DNA from: Amycolatopsis palatopharyngis
GTDB taxonomy: Bacteria; Actinomycetota; Actinomycetes; Mycobacteriales; Pseudonocardiaceae
DNA length: 64,000 bases
Reading direction: 5' to 3'
NCBI RefSeq assembly: GCF_003385185.1
Contig: NZ_PQHZ01000024.1
Coordinates: 25,702 to 89,701 of the forward strand
This document shows positions 7,401 through 15,140 of this stretch, one piece after another. The stretch's first letter is position 1. Every line of letters starts with the position of its first letter. The notes beneath the pieces were generated by a model that was given only the letters and a program-made list of their open reading frames with translations, was not told the DNA's origin and did no database searches. The position numbers and the translations under genes were made by a program.

Positions 7401-8453
7401 ATGACCAGGCTCTCCGGCATCACCCCGTCCGGCCGTGTTCAGCTCGGGAACTACCTCGGCGCGATCCGGCACTGGGCTGAGCGGTCGTCTGAGAACGGCG
7501 ACCTGCGCGCCCACGGTGATCCGAGTTCTCGGACAAGCCCCGGCAACGGCGACGATCTGTACTTCGTCTCGGACCTGCACGCGATGACGACGCCACACAA
7601 CCCCGCTCGACTGCGCTCACTCACCGCGGAACAACTGGCGGTGCTGATCGCCGCCGGAATCCCGGTGGACTCGGTCTTCGTTCAGTCGGATCTGACCCGG
7701 GAACTGGGCGCGCTCGCCTGGATCCTGGAATGCACCTGCACGTACGGGGAAGCGGCCCGGATGATCCAGTTCAAGGAGAAGGCTCGGGCCAAATCGAGCA
7801 AAGGGCGGACGGGCGCACGGCTGAGCCTGCTCACATACCCGGTGCTGATGGCCGCCGACATCCTGCTGCAGGGCGCTTCGGAGGTACCGGTCGGCGAGGA
7901 CCAGCGCCAGCACGTCGAACTGGCCAGGGCACTGGCCAGGAGGTTCAACGCCACCTACGGGGAGGTCTTCACGGTCCCCCGCGCGGTTCTGCCGCCGGTC
8001 GCGGCGCGGGTACGGGACCTGAGCGACCCTTCGCGCAAGATGTCGAAATCCGCCCACGACTCGGCGGGCGTCGTCTTCGTGCTCGACGAACCCGATCTGG
8101 TCCGCCGCAAGATCCGCCGCGCGATCACCGACGGCGGCACCGCGACCGAGACGATCGGTGTCTCCAGCGATCCGGCTCACGCCGGGGTGACGAACCTGGT
8201 CGAGATCCTCGCCGCCTGCACTGCCACCGCGCCGGAAACCGCGGCGGACGGGATCGGCTCGTACCGGGAACTCAAGGAGACGGTGACCGAAGCCGTGCTC
8301 GAAACCCTGCGACCGGTGCGCGAGTCCGCGCTGGCCCTGCTCGCCGATCCCGCCGAACTCGGCAGGGTGCGCAAGGGCGGAGCGGTACGCGCTGCGGAAC
8401 GGGGCGAGCACCGGCTGAACGCCGCGCTACGACTGGCCGGCGCCGGCCAGTAG
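7401..8453 (+). CDS. trpS: Tryptophanyl-tRNA synthetase, attenuator-controlled
   Basis: 350-residue class I aminoacyl-tRNA synthetase that charges tRNA-Trp. The HIGH-like motif is TPSGRVQLGNYLGA near the N-terminus, and the KMSKS loop is RKMSKSAHD at about residue 214. Residues about 30-50 form an extra Ser/Gly-rich insertion before DDLYFVSDLHAMT. The gene follows the trp leader and attenuator, so it should be induced by Trp-tRNA shortage. Such regulation is known for auxiliary, indolmycin-tolerant TrpRS, so this may be a second copy rather than the housekeeping enzyme; the window cannot decide. Its 3' end overlaps the convergent Nudix gene by 27 bp. Confidence 0.93.
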   Translation: MTRLSGITPSGRVQLGNYLGAIRHWAERSSENGDLRAHGDPSSRTSPGNGDDLYFVSDLHAMTTPHNPARLRSLTAEQLAVLIAAGIPVDSVFVQSDLTRELGALAWILECTCTYGEAARMIQFKEKARAKSSKGRTGARLSLLTYPVLMAADILLQGASEVPVGEDQRQHVELARALARRFNATYGEVFTVPRAVLPPVAARVRDLSDPSRKMSKSAHDSAGVVFVLDEPDLVRRKIRRAITDGGTATETIGVSSDPAHAGVTNLVEILAACTATAPETAADGIGSYRELKETVTEAVLETLRPVRESALALLADPAELGRVRKGGAVRAAERGEHRLNAALRLAGAGQ

Positions 8454-8837
8454 CGCGCCAAGATCGGGAAGTAACACCCGGTCGGCCGGTAGCCACTCCA
8501 CGGTGTCCAGTTCGGCGGCGGTGAGCCAGCGCAGTGCCCGGTGCTCCACCGGATGCGGCTCACCGTCGCCGGCCATCTCGGCCGCGTAGATCCGCAGCAC
8601 GGAGCCCCCTGGCAGGTCGACCTCCGGCCCGACCCGGCTGCCCACCCGCACGGTCACGCCGAGTTCCTCCGCGCACTCCCTGCGCAGCGCGAGCGCATCG
8701 GACTCACCGGGTTCGACCCGCCCGCCTGGCAGTTCCCACAGACCCGCGGCCTCGGCCGGGTAGGAACGTTGCTGAGCGAGCACCGAACCGGAGCGCACGA
8801 TCGCGGCTCCGACGATCACACGAGTCGTCACGAGCAC
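8427..8837 (-). CDS. Nudix hydrolase, MutT-like
   Basis: 136 residues with a complete Nudix box GX5EX7REUXEEXGU visible as GGRVEPGESDALALRRECAE then ELGV at about residues 39-62. Family members hydrolyse nucleoside diphosphate-X bonds, and the short MutT type often removes 8-oxo-dGTP or similar damaged nucleotides. The GTG at 8837 and the GTG two codons later are both possible starts. The last 27 bases overlap the convergent trpS 3' end, a tight arrangement without room for a terminator. Substrate unknown. Confidence 0.88.
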   Translation of the reverse strand: MLVTTRVIVGAAIVRSGSVLAQQRSYPAEAAGLWELPGGRVEPGESDALALRRECAEELGVTVRVGSRVGPEVDLPGGSVLRIYAAEMAGDGEPHPVEHRALRWLTAAELDTVEWLPADRVLLPDLGALLAGAGQS

Positions 8838-8889
8838 GGCACCCTACCTGGGCCCGGCGACCAGCACTTCGACGCCGAACACAGAATGC

Positions 8890-10227
8890 TCAGACCCGCA
8901 CGGCCGGCCAGATCACCTGGAACCGGGCGCCACCTTCCGGGGACTCACCGACCACCACCCTGCCGCCCCTTCGCCGTACCGCCTCCGCGACCATCGCCAG
9001 CCCCAACCCGGCACCACCGGACGAACGGGCTCGGTCGTCGCCGACCCGATAGAAGCGGTCGAAGACGCGGTCGCGATGCTCCGGCGGGATTCCGGGGCCG
9101 TCGTCGTCGACCACGACCCGAACCGTGGAGCGGGAGGCGAGCACCGAGAGCACGATCTGGCCCTCGGCGTAGCGGCAGGCGTTGCGCAGCAGGTTGTTCA
9201 GCACCAGCTCGACCTCCGCATGGGTGGCCCGAGCCCACGCGCGGGGCACCACACCGCTGACTCGTGCGTCCGGCGAGCCCTGCGGAAGCCTGGCCACGGC
9301 AGCATGCGCCTCGGAGATCAACTCCACCGGCTCGGCAGGCGGCAGCTCACCCGCATCGGCCCGAGCCAGTGCGAGCAGCCCGTCGAGCAGGGCGGACAGC
9401 CGTTCGGACTCCTCCAGGATGTCGGCCAGCGTCTCCTGCGCCAGTTCCGGATCCGGCGCCGCGACAGCCACCTCTGCCTGCACCCGGATCGACGCGACCG
9501 GCGAGCGCAGCTCGTGCGCCGCGTCCCCGGTGAACCGGCGCAGCCGCTCGCTCACCTCCTCGTGCCTGGCGAGCAAGCCGTTGAAATCCACCGCCAGTGC
9601 GCGCAACTCGTCGCGCGCCTCGGGCACCGGCAACCGCCCTCCCTGTGGCAGTCCGCGCACCGATCGCCGCATCCGGCCGACCGGCCGCAGCGCCGAGCCG
9701 ACACCGAACCAGGTGGCCAGCCCCGCGGCCAGGGCACTGACCAACGCGACCAGCAACAGCCAGCGCGAGCCGTCGACGACAGCCGTGGTGAACCCCACCA
9801 GCGGCGTTCCGGCGATCACCAACCGCGGTGCGCCGTCCGGCGCGGGTACGACCTCGCCACGCCACCGCCAGCTGACACCCTCAGCGGATTCACTGTGCGC
9901 GGGAAGACCCGACTTCAGATTCCGGACAGCGTCCTCGCCGAGATCGGTGGGCGGCCCACCGTCCAGGGGCGTTCCGGCGGTGTCGACCACTCGCACCAGT
10001 GCCGAAGCGATCTCGGCAGGCTGCGCGCCCGCCGAGATCGCGGCCGTGGCGGGTGCCAGGGCGGCGTCGAGTTCCTCGTCCACCGAGTCGACGAGCAGGG
10101 GTCCGAGCAGTTTCCCGGCCAGCAGCGCGAGCCCGACCAGGAAACCAAGGGTGATCGTGGCCGCGATCAGGGTGATCCGGAACCGGAGGCTCCGGCCGCG
10201 CCACCACTGGCGTGGCGAGCGGGTCAC
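8890..10227 (-). CDS. Two-component sensor histidine kinase
   Basis: 445 residues. A transmembrane helix near residues 18-40, a roughly 100-residue extracellular loop, a second helix near residues 145-170 followed by a HAMP segment, then the dimerisation/phosphoacceptor box HELRSPVASIRVQAEV, the N box NNLLRNACRYAEG, and ATP-lid motifs DDDGPGIPPE and GAGLGLAMV. The GTG start overlaps the stop of the response regulator (GTGA), so the pair is translationally coupled. The signal is unknown; the neighbouring LolA-like protein and ABC exporter suggest envelope sensing. Confidence 0.92.
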   Translation of the reverse strand: MTRSPRQWWRGRSLRFRITLIAATITLGFLVGLALLAGKLLGPLLVDSVDEELDAALAPATAAISAGAQPAEIASALVRVVDTAGTPLDGGPPTDLGEDAVRNLKSGLPAHSESAEGVSWRWRGEVVPAPDGAPRLVIAGTPLVGFTTAVVDGSRWLLLVALVSALAAGLATWFGVGSALRPVGRMRRSVRGLPQGGRLPVPEARDELRALAVDFNGLLARHEEVSERLRRFTGDAAHELRSPVASIRVQAEVAVAAPDPELAQETLADILEESERLSALLDGLLALARADAGELPPAEPVELISEAHAAVARLPQGSPDARVSGVVPRAWARATHAEVELVLNNLLRNACRYAEGQIVLSVLASRSTVRVVVDDDGPGIPPEHRDRVFDRFYRVGDDRARSSGGAGLGLAMVAEAVRRRGGRVVVGESPEGGARFQVIWPAVRV

Positions 10228-10931
10228 CCTGCCCCGGTCCCGGTGGCCGCGGTGTTGTCGGAAGCGAGGTAACCGTGTCCCCGGACGGTGCGCAGCAGCG
10301 CACCCGCACCTGCCGCGTCGAGCTTGCGCCGGACGTAACCCACGTACACCTCGACGACGTTGCGGGTAGCGGCCTGTTCGTCGCCCCAGACCGCCCGCAG
10401 CAGCTCGTCCTTGGTCACCACGGTGCCGGCCCTGCCGACCAGCACCTCCAACAGCGCGAACTCGCGGGGGCTCAGCGCTATCCGCTCTTCGCGCCACCGG
10501 ACGTCCCTGGTCGCCCTGTCCACGACGAGCCCACCGAGGCGTAGCGGCCCGCGGACGCCTTTCACCGCCGCCCTGCGCAGTACCGCGCGGACCTGCGCGA
10601 CCAGCACCACGAACGAGAACGGCTTCACCAGATATCCGTCGGCGCCGAGGTCGAGTCCGTCGGCCTGGTCCACCTCGCCGTCCTTGGCGGAGATCAGCAG
10701 CACCGGGGTGCTGATCCCGTCGGCGCGCAGGTGCTGCAGGACGCGGTACCCGGAGAGGCCGGGCAGCATGATGTCGAGCAGCAGCACGTCGAACGAGCCG
10801 GTGCGCGCCAGTCGCAGCGCCGTTGGTCCGTCCGCGGCGGTGACGACGTCCATGCCCTCCGAGCGCAGGCCGCGATCCAGCGCCTTACGCACTCCGGGCT
10901 CGTCGTCCACGACGAGTACTCGAGGTTTCAC
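10224..10931 (-). CDS. OmpR-family response regulator
   Basis: 235 residues. Receiver domain with acidic pocket DDEPG, phosphoacceptor in LLLDIMLPGLSGY (Asp near residue 51) and conserved Lys in YLVKPF, then a winged-helix DNA-binding domain (LSPREFALLEVL, VYVGYVRRKLDA, TVRGHGYLA). The GTG at 10931 gives the canonical VKPRVLVVDDE start; in-frame codons up to 11066 run through promoter repeats and are not coding. Coupled to the kinase by GTGA. Upstream TCTCAG repeats are likely its own binding sites and would also control the divergent operon at 11138. Confidence 0.92.
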   Translation of the reverse strand: MKPRVLVVDDEPGVRKALDRGLRSEGMDVVTAADGPTALRLARTGSFDVLLLDIMLPGLSGYRVLQHLRADGISTPVLLISAKDGEVDQADGLDLGADGYLVKPFSFVVLVAQVRAVLRRAAVKGVRGPLRLGGLVVDRATRDVRWREERIALSPREFALLEVLVGRAGTVVTKDELLRAVWGDEQAATRNVVEVYVGYVRRKLDAAGAGALLRTVRGHGYLASDNTAATGTGAG

Positions 10932-10933
10932 GT

Positions 10934-11071
10934 TCTCAGCATGCCGTCTCCGCCGTTTTCGCGCGCCCACTCTCAGCGCACTCTCAGCCCCGCCCGGCCC
11001 CCGACCTCGCACTTTCCCGGGAAAGTGCGAGGTTCGGCGCGGGCGCCGCGGCGTTCTCAGGGTCATCTCAG
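10934..11071. promoter_or_regulatory. Divergent promoter region with five TCTCAG sites
   Basis: TCTCAG occurs at 10934, 10971, 10982, 11055 and 11066, all on the plus strand. Two pairs are spaced exactly 11 bp (10971/10982 and 11055/11066), the one-turn direct repeat typical of OmpR-family regulators. They flank the CCCGGG palindrome at 11004. Likely operators for the response regulator acting on itself and on the operon at 11138. Confidence 0.55.
11004..11033. repeat. CCCGGG palindrome repeat, copy 1
   Basis: Perfect 30-bp palindrome: ACCTCGCACTTTCCC followed by its exact complement. First of nine intergenic copies in the window. It lies between the divergent response regulator and LolA-like genes. 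Confidence 0.85.
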
Positions 11072-11137
11072 GACGAGGGGAGCAGCCTCAGAGGTGGGAA
11101 ACACGCACACTGGTTGCGTCGACACAGGGAGAGAATC

Positions 11138-12181
11138 GTGAATCCGAAGAAGAGAGCGATCACCGTGGCCGTAGCGGGGACGGCCGCAGGAGCCCTCGGG
11201 CTCGGCCTGATCGCGATGCCCGCGGGGGCGGGCGACGATCCGCAGCTTCCCGCCATCACCGCCGAGGAACTCGTCGAGTCCACGCTGCGGGCGGAAACGC
11301 CTGAGCTGGCGGGCACGGTCGAGGTGGACAACGGTCTCGGCATTCCTTCGGTACCGGGGGTACCCGCGCTGGACCTCGACTCGGCGAAGGTCTTCAGCGA
11401 CGGCGAGGGACGCAGCAAGCTCATGCTGCGACAGGGCAACAGTGACCACACGATCGTGCAGGACGGGGCGACGATCTGGTCCTACGACTCCGCGGACAAC
11501 GCCGCGACGCGGATGCGGCTCGCAAAGGATGGACAGCGTCCCGAGTCCGCGCGGCAGAGCGCCGATCCGGCCGCGATCGCCGCGGAAGTACTCGGCGCGA
11601 TCCGGGAGAGCAGCACGGTTTCCGTCGACGGGACAGCCACGGTCGCGGGCCGCGCCGCCTACGAGCTCGTGCTCACTCCCAACCCCGACGAGCGCACGCT
11701 GCTGCGCGAGGTTCGCGTCGCGGTGGACTCGGGTACACGGCTGCCGCTGCGCCTCGATGTCATGGTCAACGGCACGACCGAGCCAGTGCTCGGCGTCGGC
11801 TTCAGCGAGATCACCTTCGGCGACCAGCCGGAGGAGCTGTTCCGCTTCACCCCGCCACCGGGCGCGACCGTGACCGAGAAGAGCACCGGGACCGATCCGG
11901 AGCAGCGGCGTGCCGCAGGCGCGGCAGCGGAGAACACCCGATTCGTCGGCGACGGCTGGGACACGGTGCTCGTGACCGAACTCCCGGCAGGCGTCACCGA
12001 GTCCGAGGCAGGGGAAACCGACGTGCGCGGCCTCCTCGACCAGATCGGCAGGCCGGTCTCCGGTCCGTTCGGCAGCGGCCACGTGATCAGCACGAACGCT
12101 GTCACCGCGCTGGTCACCGCGGACGGCAGGGTCGCCGCGGGTGCGGTTCCGGAGCAGGTGCTCATGGAGGCATTGACGTAA
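11138..12181 (+). CDS. LolA-like secreted/anchored lipoprotein-carrier-fold protein
   Basis: 347 residues. The GTG start with GGGAGAG upstream is followed by VNPKKRAITVAVAGTAAG, a signal or anchor helix (about residues 6-30). The body (AEELVESTLRAE, DGATIWSYDSADN, GRAAYELVL, GFSEITFGD) has the LolA/LppX-like half-barrel pattern of DUF2092-type proteins found beside actinobacterial ABC exporters. It probably sits on the outer face of the membrane and may bind lipid or sense it for the divergent two-component system. Its TAA overlaps the ATG of the mini-ORF at 12181, so the operon is coupled. Confidence 0.75.
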   Translation: MNPKKRAITVAVAGTAAGALGLGLIAMPAGAGDDPQLPAITAEELVESTLRAETPELAGTVEVDNGLGIPSVPGVPALDLDSAKVFSDGEGRSKLMLRQGNSDHTIVQDGATIWSYDSADNAATRMRLAKDGQRPESARQSADPAAIAAEVLGAIRESSTVSVDGTATVAGRAAYELVLTPNPDERTLLREVRVAVDSGTRLPLRLDVMVNGTTEPVLGVGFSEITFGDQPEELFRFTPPPGATVTEKSTGTDPEQRRAAGAAAENTRFVGDGWDTVLVTELPAGVTESEAGETDVRGLLDQIGRPVSGPFGSGHVISTNAVTALVTADGRVAAGAVPEQVLMEALT

Positions 12182-12261
12182 TGAGCGACCGGCACCGTGA
12201 CCGAGTCGGGTACGGCACTGAGCGATGTGCGGCCCGCCTGCGAATGAGGCAAGAGACATGA
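12181..12261 (+). CDS. Mini-ORF repeat unit (26 aa), coupled on both sides
   Basis: Reads MSDRHRDRVGYGTERCAARL then RMRQET and stops. Its ATG overlaps the upstream TAA (TAATG) and its TGA overlaps the downstream ATG (ATGA), so ribosomes could pass straight through. The unit is 77 bp from ATG to next ATG, the same as the two units at 28432-28589 and related to 18342. It ends in GAGGCAAGAGAC, which supplies a ribosome-site-like sequence to the ABC gene. Removing it would restore a TAATGAGC junction between the two operon genes. Protein function, if any, is unknown. Confidence 0.6.
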   Translation: MSDRHRDRVGYGTERCAARLRMRQET

Positions 12262-13253
12262 GCACCACCCTCGGCACTCCGGGCGCGGGCGTTCTCCAGG
12301 GGGAGACGCCCGCGTCCGGGGTCGCACCAGGCGCACTCGCCGCCCGAACCAGGGGCCTGCGCAAGACCTACGGCGAGACGGTCGCGGTCGACAACGTCGA
12401 CCTCGACGTCCCGACCGGCGCGGTCCTCGGCATGCTCGGCCCTAACGGTTCGGGCAAGACGACCACCATCCGAATGCTGCTCGGCCTCGTGCGCCCCACC
12501 GGCGGCGAGGTCGAACTCCTCGGACACTCGATGCCCGATGGTGCGGGCAAGGCGCTGCCGGAGGTGGGCGCGCTGGTGGAGGGGCCAGGATTCCATCCGT
12601 TCCTGTCCGGCAGGGAGAACCTGCTCCGGCTCGGGGCCGCCGAACCGGGACTCTCGGGCACCGGCATCGCCGACGCGGTGAGCACGGCCCTGGAGCGCGT
12701 GGGGCTCAGCGAGGCCGCCCACCGTCGTTACCGCGGCTACTCACTCGGCATGAAACAACGACTCGGACTGGCCGGTGCGCTGCTCGCCCCGCGCAGGATG
12801 GTCGTGCTCGACGAACCGACCAACGGCCTCGACCCGGCGGGCACTCGGGAGGTACGGCGGATCATCGCCGAGCTGCACACTGCGGGCGTCACCGTTCTGG
12901 TCTCCTCACACCTGCTCGCCGAGGTGGAGGCCACCTGCACGCACGTGGCTGTGCTGAACGCAGGAAGCGTGGTCGCCCAGGGCGAGCTCGGTGAGCTGCT
13001 GGAGTCCGGCTCCCCCGCCCTGCTTGTGTCCACACCGGACGGCGAGGATGCGGTGAACGCACTGCGGGAGAAGAGGATCCCCAGCCGCTTGACCCCTGCG
13101 GGCGTGCGGGTGGACCTGAGCGCCACCACCGCGCCCGAGGTGCTCGCGGCGCTCGTGCACGCCGAAGTTCCGGTGTACGAGGCGAATCGGGCCCGGACCG
13201 GGCTCGAGGACCTGTTCGCCAGGCTGACACAGAACGGCGAGGAGCAGCCATGA
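12258..13253 (+). CDS. ABC exporter ATP-binding protein
   Basis: 331 residues of the CcmA/drug-exporter ATPase class. Walker A GPNGSGKTT, Q loop region VGALVEGPGFHPFLSG, signature YSLGMKQRLGLAG, Walker B MVVLDEPTNGLD, H loop SSHLL. It powers the permease encoded next, with which it overlaps by ATGA (13250-13253). I used the ATG at 12258, fixed by the overlap with the mini-ORF; the upstream ATG at 12225 is inside the repeat. Substrate unknown; the divergent two-component system and LolA-like partner suggest an envelope function. Confidence 0.92.
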   Translation: MSTTLGTPGAGVLQGETPASGVAPGALAARTRGLRKTYGETVAVDNVDLDVPTGAVLGMLGPNGSGKTTTIRMLLGLVRPTGGEVELLGHSMPDGAGKALPEVGALVEGPGFHPFLSGRENLLRLGAAEPGLSGTGIADAVSTALERVGLSEAAHRRYRGYSLGMKQRLGLAGALLAPRRMVVLDEPTNGLDPAGTREVRRIIAELHTAGVTVLVSSHLLAEVEATCTHVAVLNAGSVVAQGELGELLESGSPALLVSTPDGEDAVNALREKRIPSRLTPAGVRVDLSATTAPEVLAALVHAEVPVYEANRARTGLEDLFARLTQNGEEQP

Positions 13254-14119
13254 CTCAGAGGGTTTCGGAGAGCGCGCCGCCTTCCAGGACGACGGTTCCG
13301 CTGGTCCGGCTGCTGCGCGCGGAGCTGCGCTGGGTGTTCCGCAGGCCGCGCACGCTGATCGTGCTCGGGCTGATCGCGGCACTGCCGATCGCGATCGGTG
13401 TCGGGCTGACACTGGTCGACTCGTCCGGGCCCGGTCCGAACAGCGACCGCGAAGGTGCGGCGCTGCTCGCCGCCGCGGCAGGTAACGCGTTCGTGCTGCC
13501 CATCGCGGCACTCACGTTCAGCATGGGACTACTGCTGCCGTTGGCGGCCGCCATGGCAGGCGGGGACGCAATCGCGGGCGAACTGTCACACGGCACGCTG
13601 CGCGGCTGGATGCTGGCACCGGTGAGCCGCGGCAGGTTGCTCGTGGTGAAGGCCTTCGGTGTCGCGGTGGTGACGTTGACGGCGGTGGCCGCACTGGCGA
13701 CGACAGGTGTGCTGACCGGCCTGGTGATCAACGGCACGGATGCCCTTTTCACCCTGTCCGGGACCAGCCTTTCCCTGCTGGACACGCTCGGCAGGGTCGC
13801 GGTGGCCGTGGGCTGGGTGAGCTTGCACGTCTGGGCGATCGGGGCAGTCGCACTGGCGATCTCCGCGTGTACGGAACACCCCATGCTCGTGGTGGCATCG
13901 GTGCTGGGCGGGACCGTCGTCTTCTCGGTACTCGGCCTGCTCGAGGCACTGAGCTGGCTGCACCCGTTCCTGCTCACCGAGTCTTACCCGGCGCTCGCCG
14001 ACATCCTGCGTGACCCGATACCCGGCGCCGAACTGTCCGAGGGCGCGCTGCGTGCGGCCTGCTACGTCGTCATCGGACTCTCGCTGGCCTACGCCAGGAT
14101 CACGACGCGGGACGGCTGA
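13250..14119 (+). CDS. ABC-2 type exporter permease
   Basis: 289 residues with about six hydrophobic helices: one after the N-terminal PRTLIVLGLIAALP, a pair around residues 75-110 (GNAFVLPIAALTFSMGLLLP), and further ones in the C-terminal half. It has the ABC-2 pattern LSHGTLRGWMLAPVSRGRLL, a cytoplasmic coupling segment. Start codon overlaps the ATPase stop (ATGA). Its 3' end overlaps the convergent thiamine-importer ATPase by 20 bp. Works with the 12258 ATPase. Confidence 0.9.
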   Translation: MTQRVSESAPPSRTTVPLVRLLRAELRWVFRRPRTLIVLGLIAALPIAIGVGLTLVDSSGPGPNSDREGAALLAAAAGNAFVLPIAALTFSMGLLLPLAAAMAGGDAIAGELSHGTLRGWMLAPVSRGRLLVVKAFGVAVVTLTAVAALATTGVLTGLVINGTDALFTLSGTSLSLLDTLGRVAVAVGWVSLHVWAIGAVALAISACTEHPMLVVASVLGGTVVFSVLGLLEALSWLHPFLLTESYPALADILRDPIPGAELSEGALRAACYVVIGLSLAYARITTRDG

Positions 14120-15140
14120 GCACCGCGACTCCGTCCGGGTCCAGCGCGAGCCGGACGTGGTCACCGCCGCGCAGGTCGGCGGCAACGGGGGCGATGGCGT
14201 CCAACGTGTCCACAGTGTCCATACCGGACACGTTCAGCGGTCGTACGCGCAGCCGCGCGTGGTCGCGGCGGTGCACGCTCGACAACACCTCCGCGGGCAC
14301 GCCGGTATCGCGCACCCGGACCCCGGACGGGCGCAGCCCGAGGCGCACCGGTCCGTCGGGGTGACCGGCGAGCGGCACCTCGCCGAGCGCCGAGCGGGCG
14401 ATGCCACCACTGACCTCCGCGTCCAGCACCGTGGTGACGCCGAGGAACCGGGCCACGCCCTCGTCGACCGGCCGCGTCCACACCTCGTGCACACTGCCCA
14501 CCTGGCGAATGCGGCCACCGTCCAGCACCGCGACGCGGTCGGCGAGCGTGAACGCCTCCTCCTGGTCGTGCGTGACCAGCAGCGTGGTGATCTTCGCGGT
14601 GCGCAGCAGGTCGGCGAGGTCGATGGCGAGCTGTTCCCGCAGCCCGGCGTCGAGCCCGGACAGCGGCTCGTCCAGCAGCAGCAGGCGCGGCTCCGGCGCC
14701 AGGGCCCTGGCCAGCGCGACACGCTGAGCCTCACCACCGGACAGGCCGGTCACCCGCCTGCGCTCGTAGCCGGAAAGACCCACCAGCCCGAGGAGTTCGG
14801 TGGTCCGGCTGGCCCGCCGTTCGGCGGCGACGCCGTGCATCCGCAGCCCGAAGGCGATGTTCCCGGCGACGTCTCGGTGCGGGAACAACTGGCCGTCCTG
14901 GAACACCAGGCCGAAGCCACGCCGGTGCACCGGGACCGCCGAGAGGTCGGCGCCGTCCCACCGGACCGCGCCCGCCGTCAACGGCTCCAGACCGGTGATC
15001 GCGCGCAGCAGCGTGGATTTGCCGGACCCCGAGGGGCCAAGCAGGGCGAGCACCTCGGCGTCGGCGATCTCCAGCCGCACGTCCTCGACGGCGGTGAAGG
15101 CGCCGTACCGCACGGTCGCCCCGTCAACGAGCAGCGACAT
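14100..15140 (-). CDS. Thiamine-type ABC importer ATP-binding protein
   Basis: 346 residues. Walker A GPSGSGKSTLL, Q loop GLVFQDGQLFPHRDV, signature LSGGEAQRVALARAL, Walker B LLLLDEPLSGLD and H loop VTHDQEEAF, then a C-terminal TOBE-like regulatory domain (about residues 235-346). The ATG overlaps the permease stop by one base (TGATG). Third gene of a binding protein-permease-ATPase operon behind a TPP riboswitch, so it most likely energises thiamine or thiamine-precursor uptake. Confidence 0.9.
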   Translation of the reverse strand: MSLLVDGATVRYGAFTAVEDVRLEIADAEVLALLGPSGSGKSTLLRAITGLEPLTAGAVRWDGADLSAVPVHRRGFGLVFQDGQLFPHRDVAGNIAFGLRMHGVAAERRASRTTELLGLVGLSGYERRRVTGLSGGEAQRVALARALAPEPRLLLLDEPLSGLDAGLREQLAIDLADLLRTAKITTLLVTHDQEEAFTLADRVAVLDGGRIRQVGSVHEVWTRPVDEGVARFLGVTTVLDAEVSGGIARSALGEVPLAGHPDGPVRLGLRPSGVRVRDTGVPAEVLSSVHRRDHARLRVRPLNVSGMDTVDTLDAIAPVAADLRGGDHVRLALDPDGVAVLSRPAS

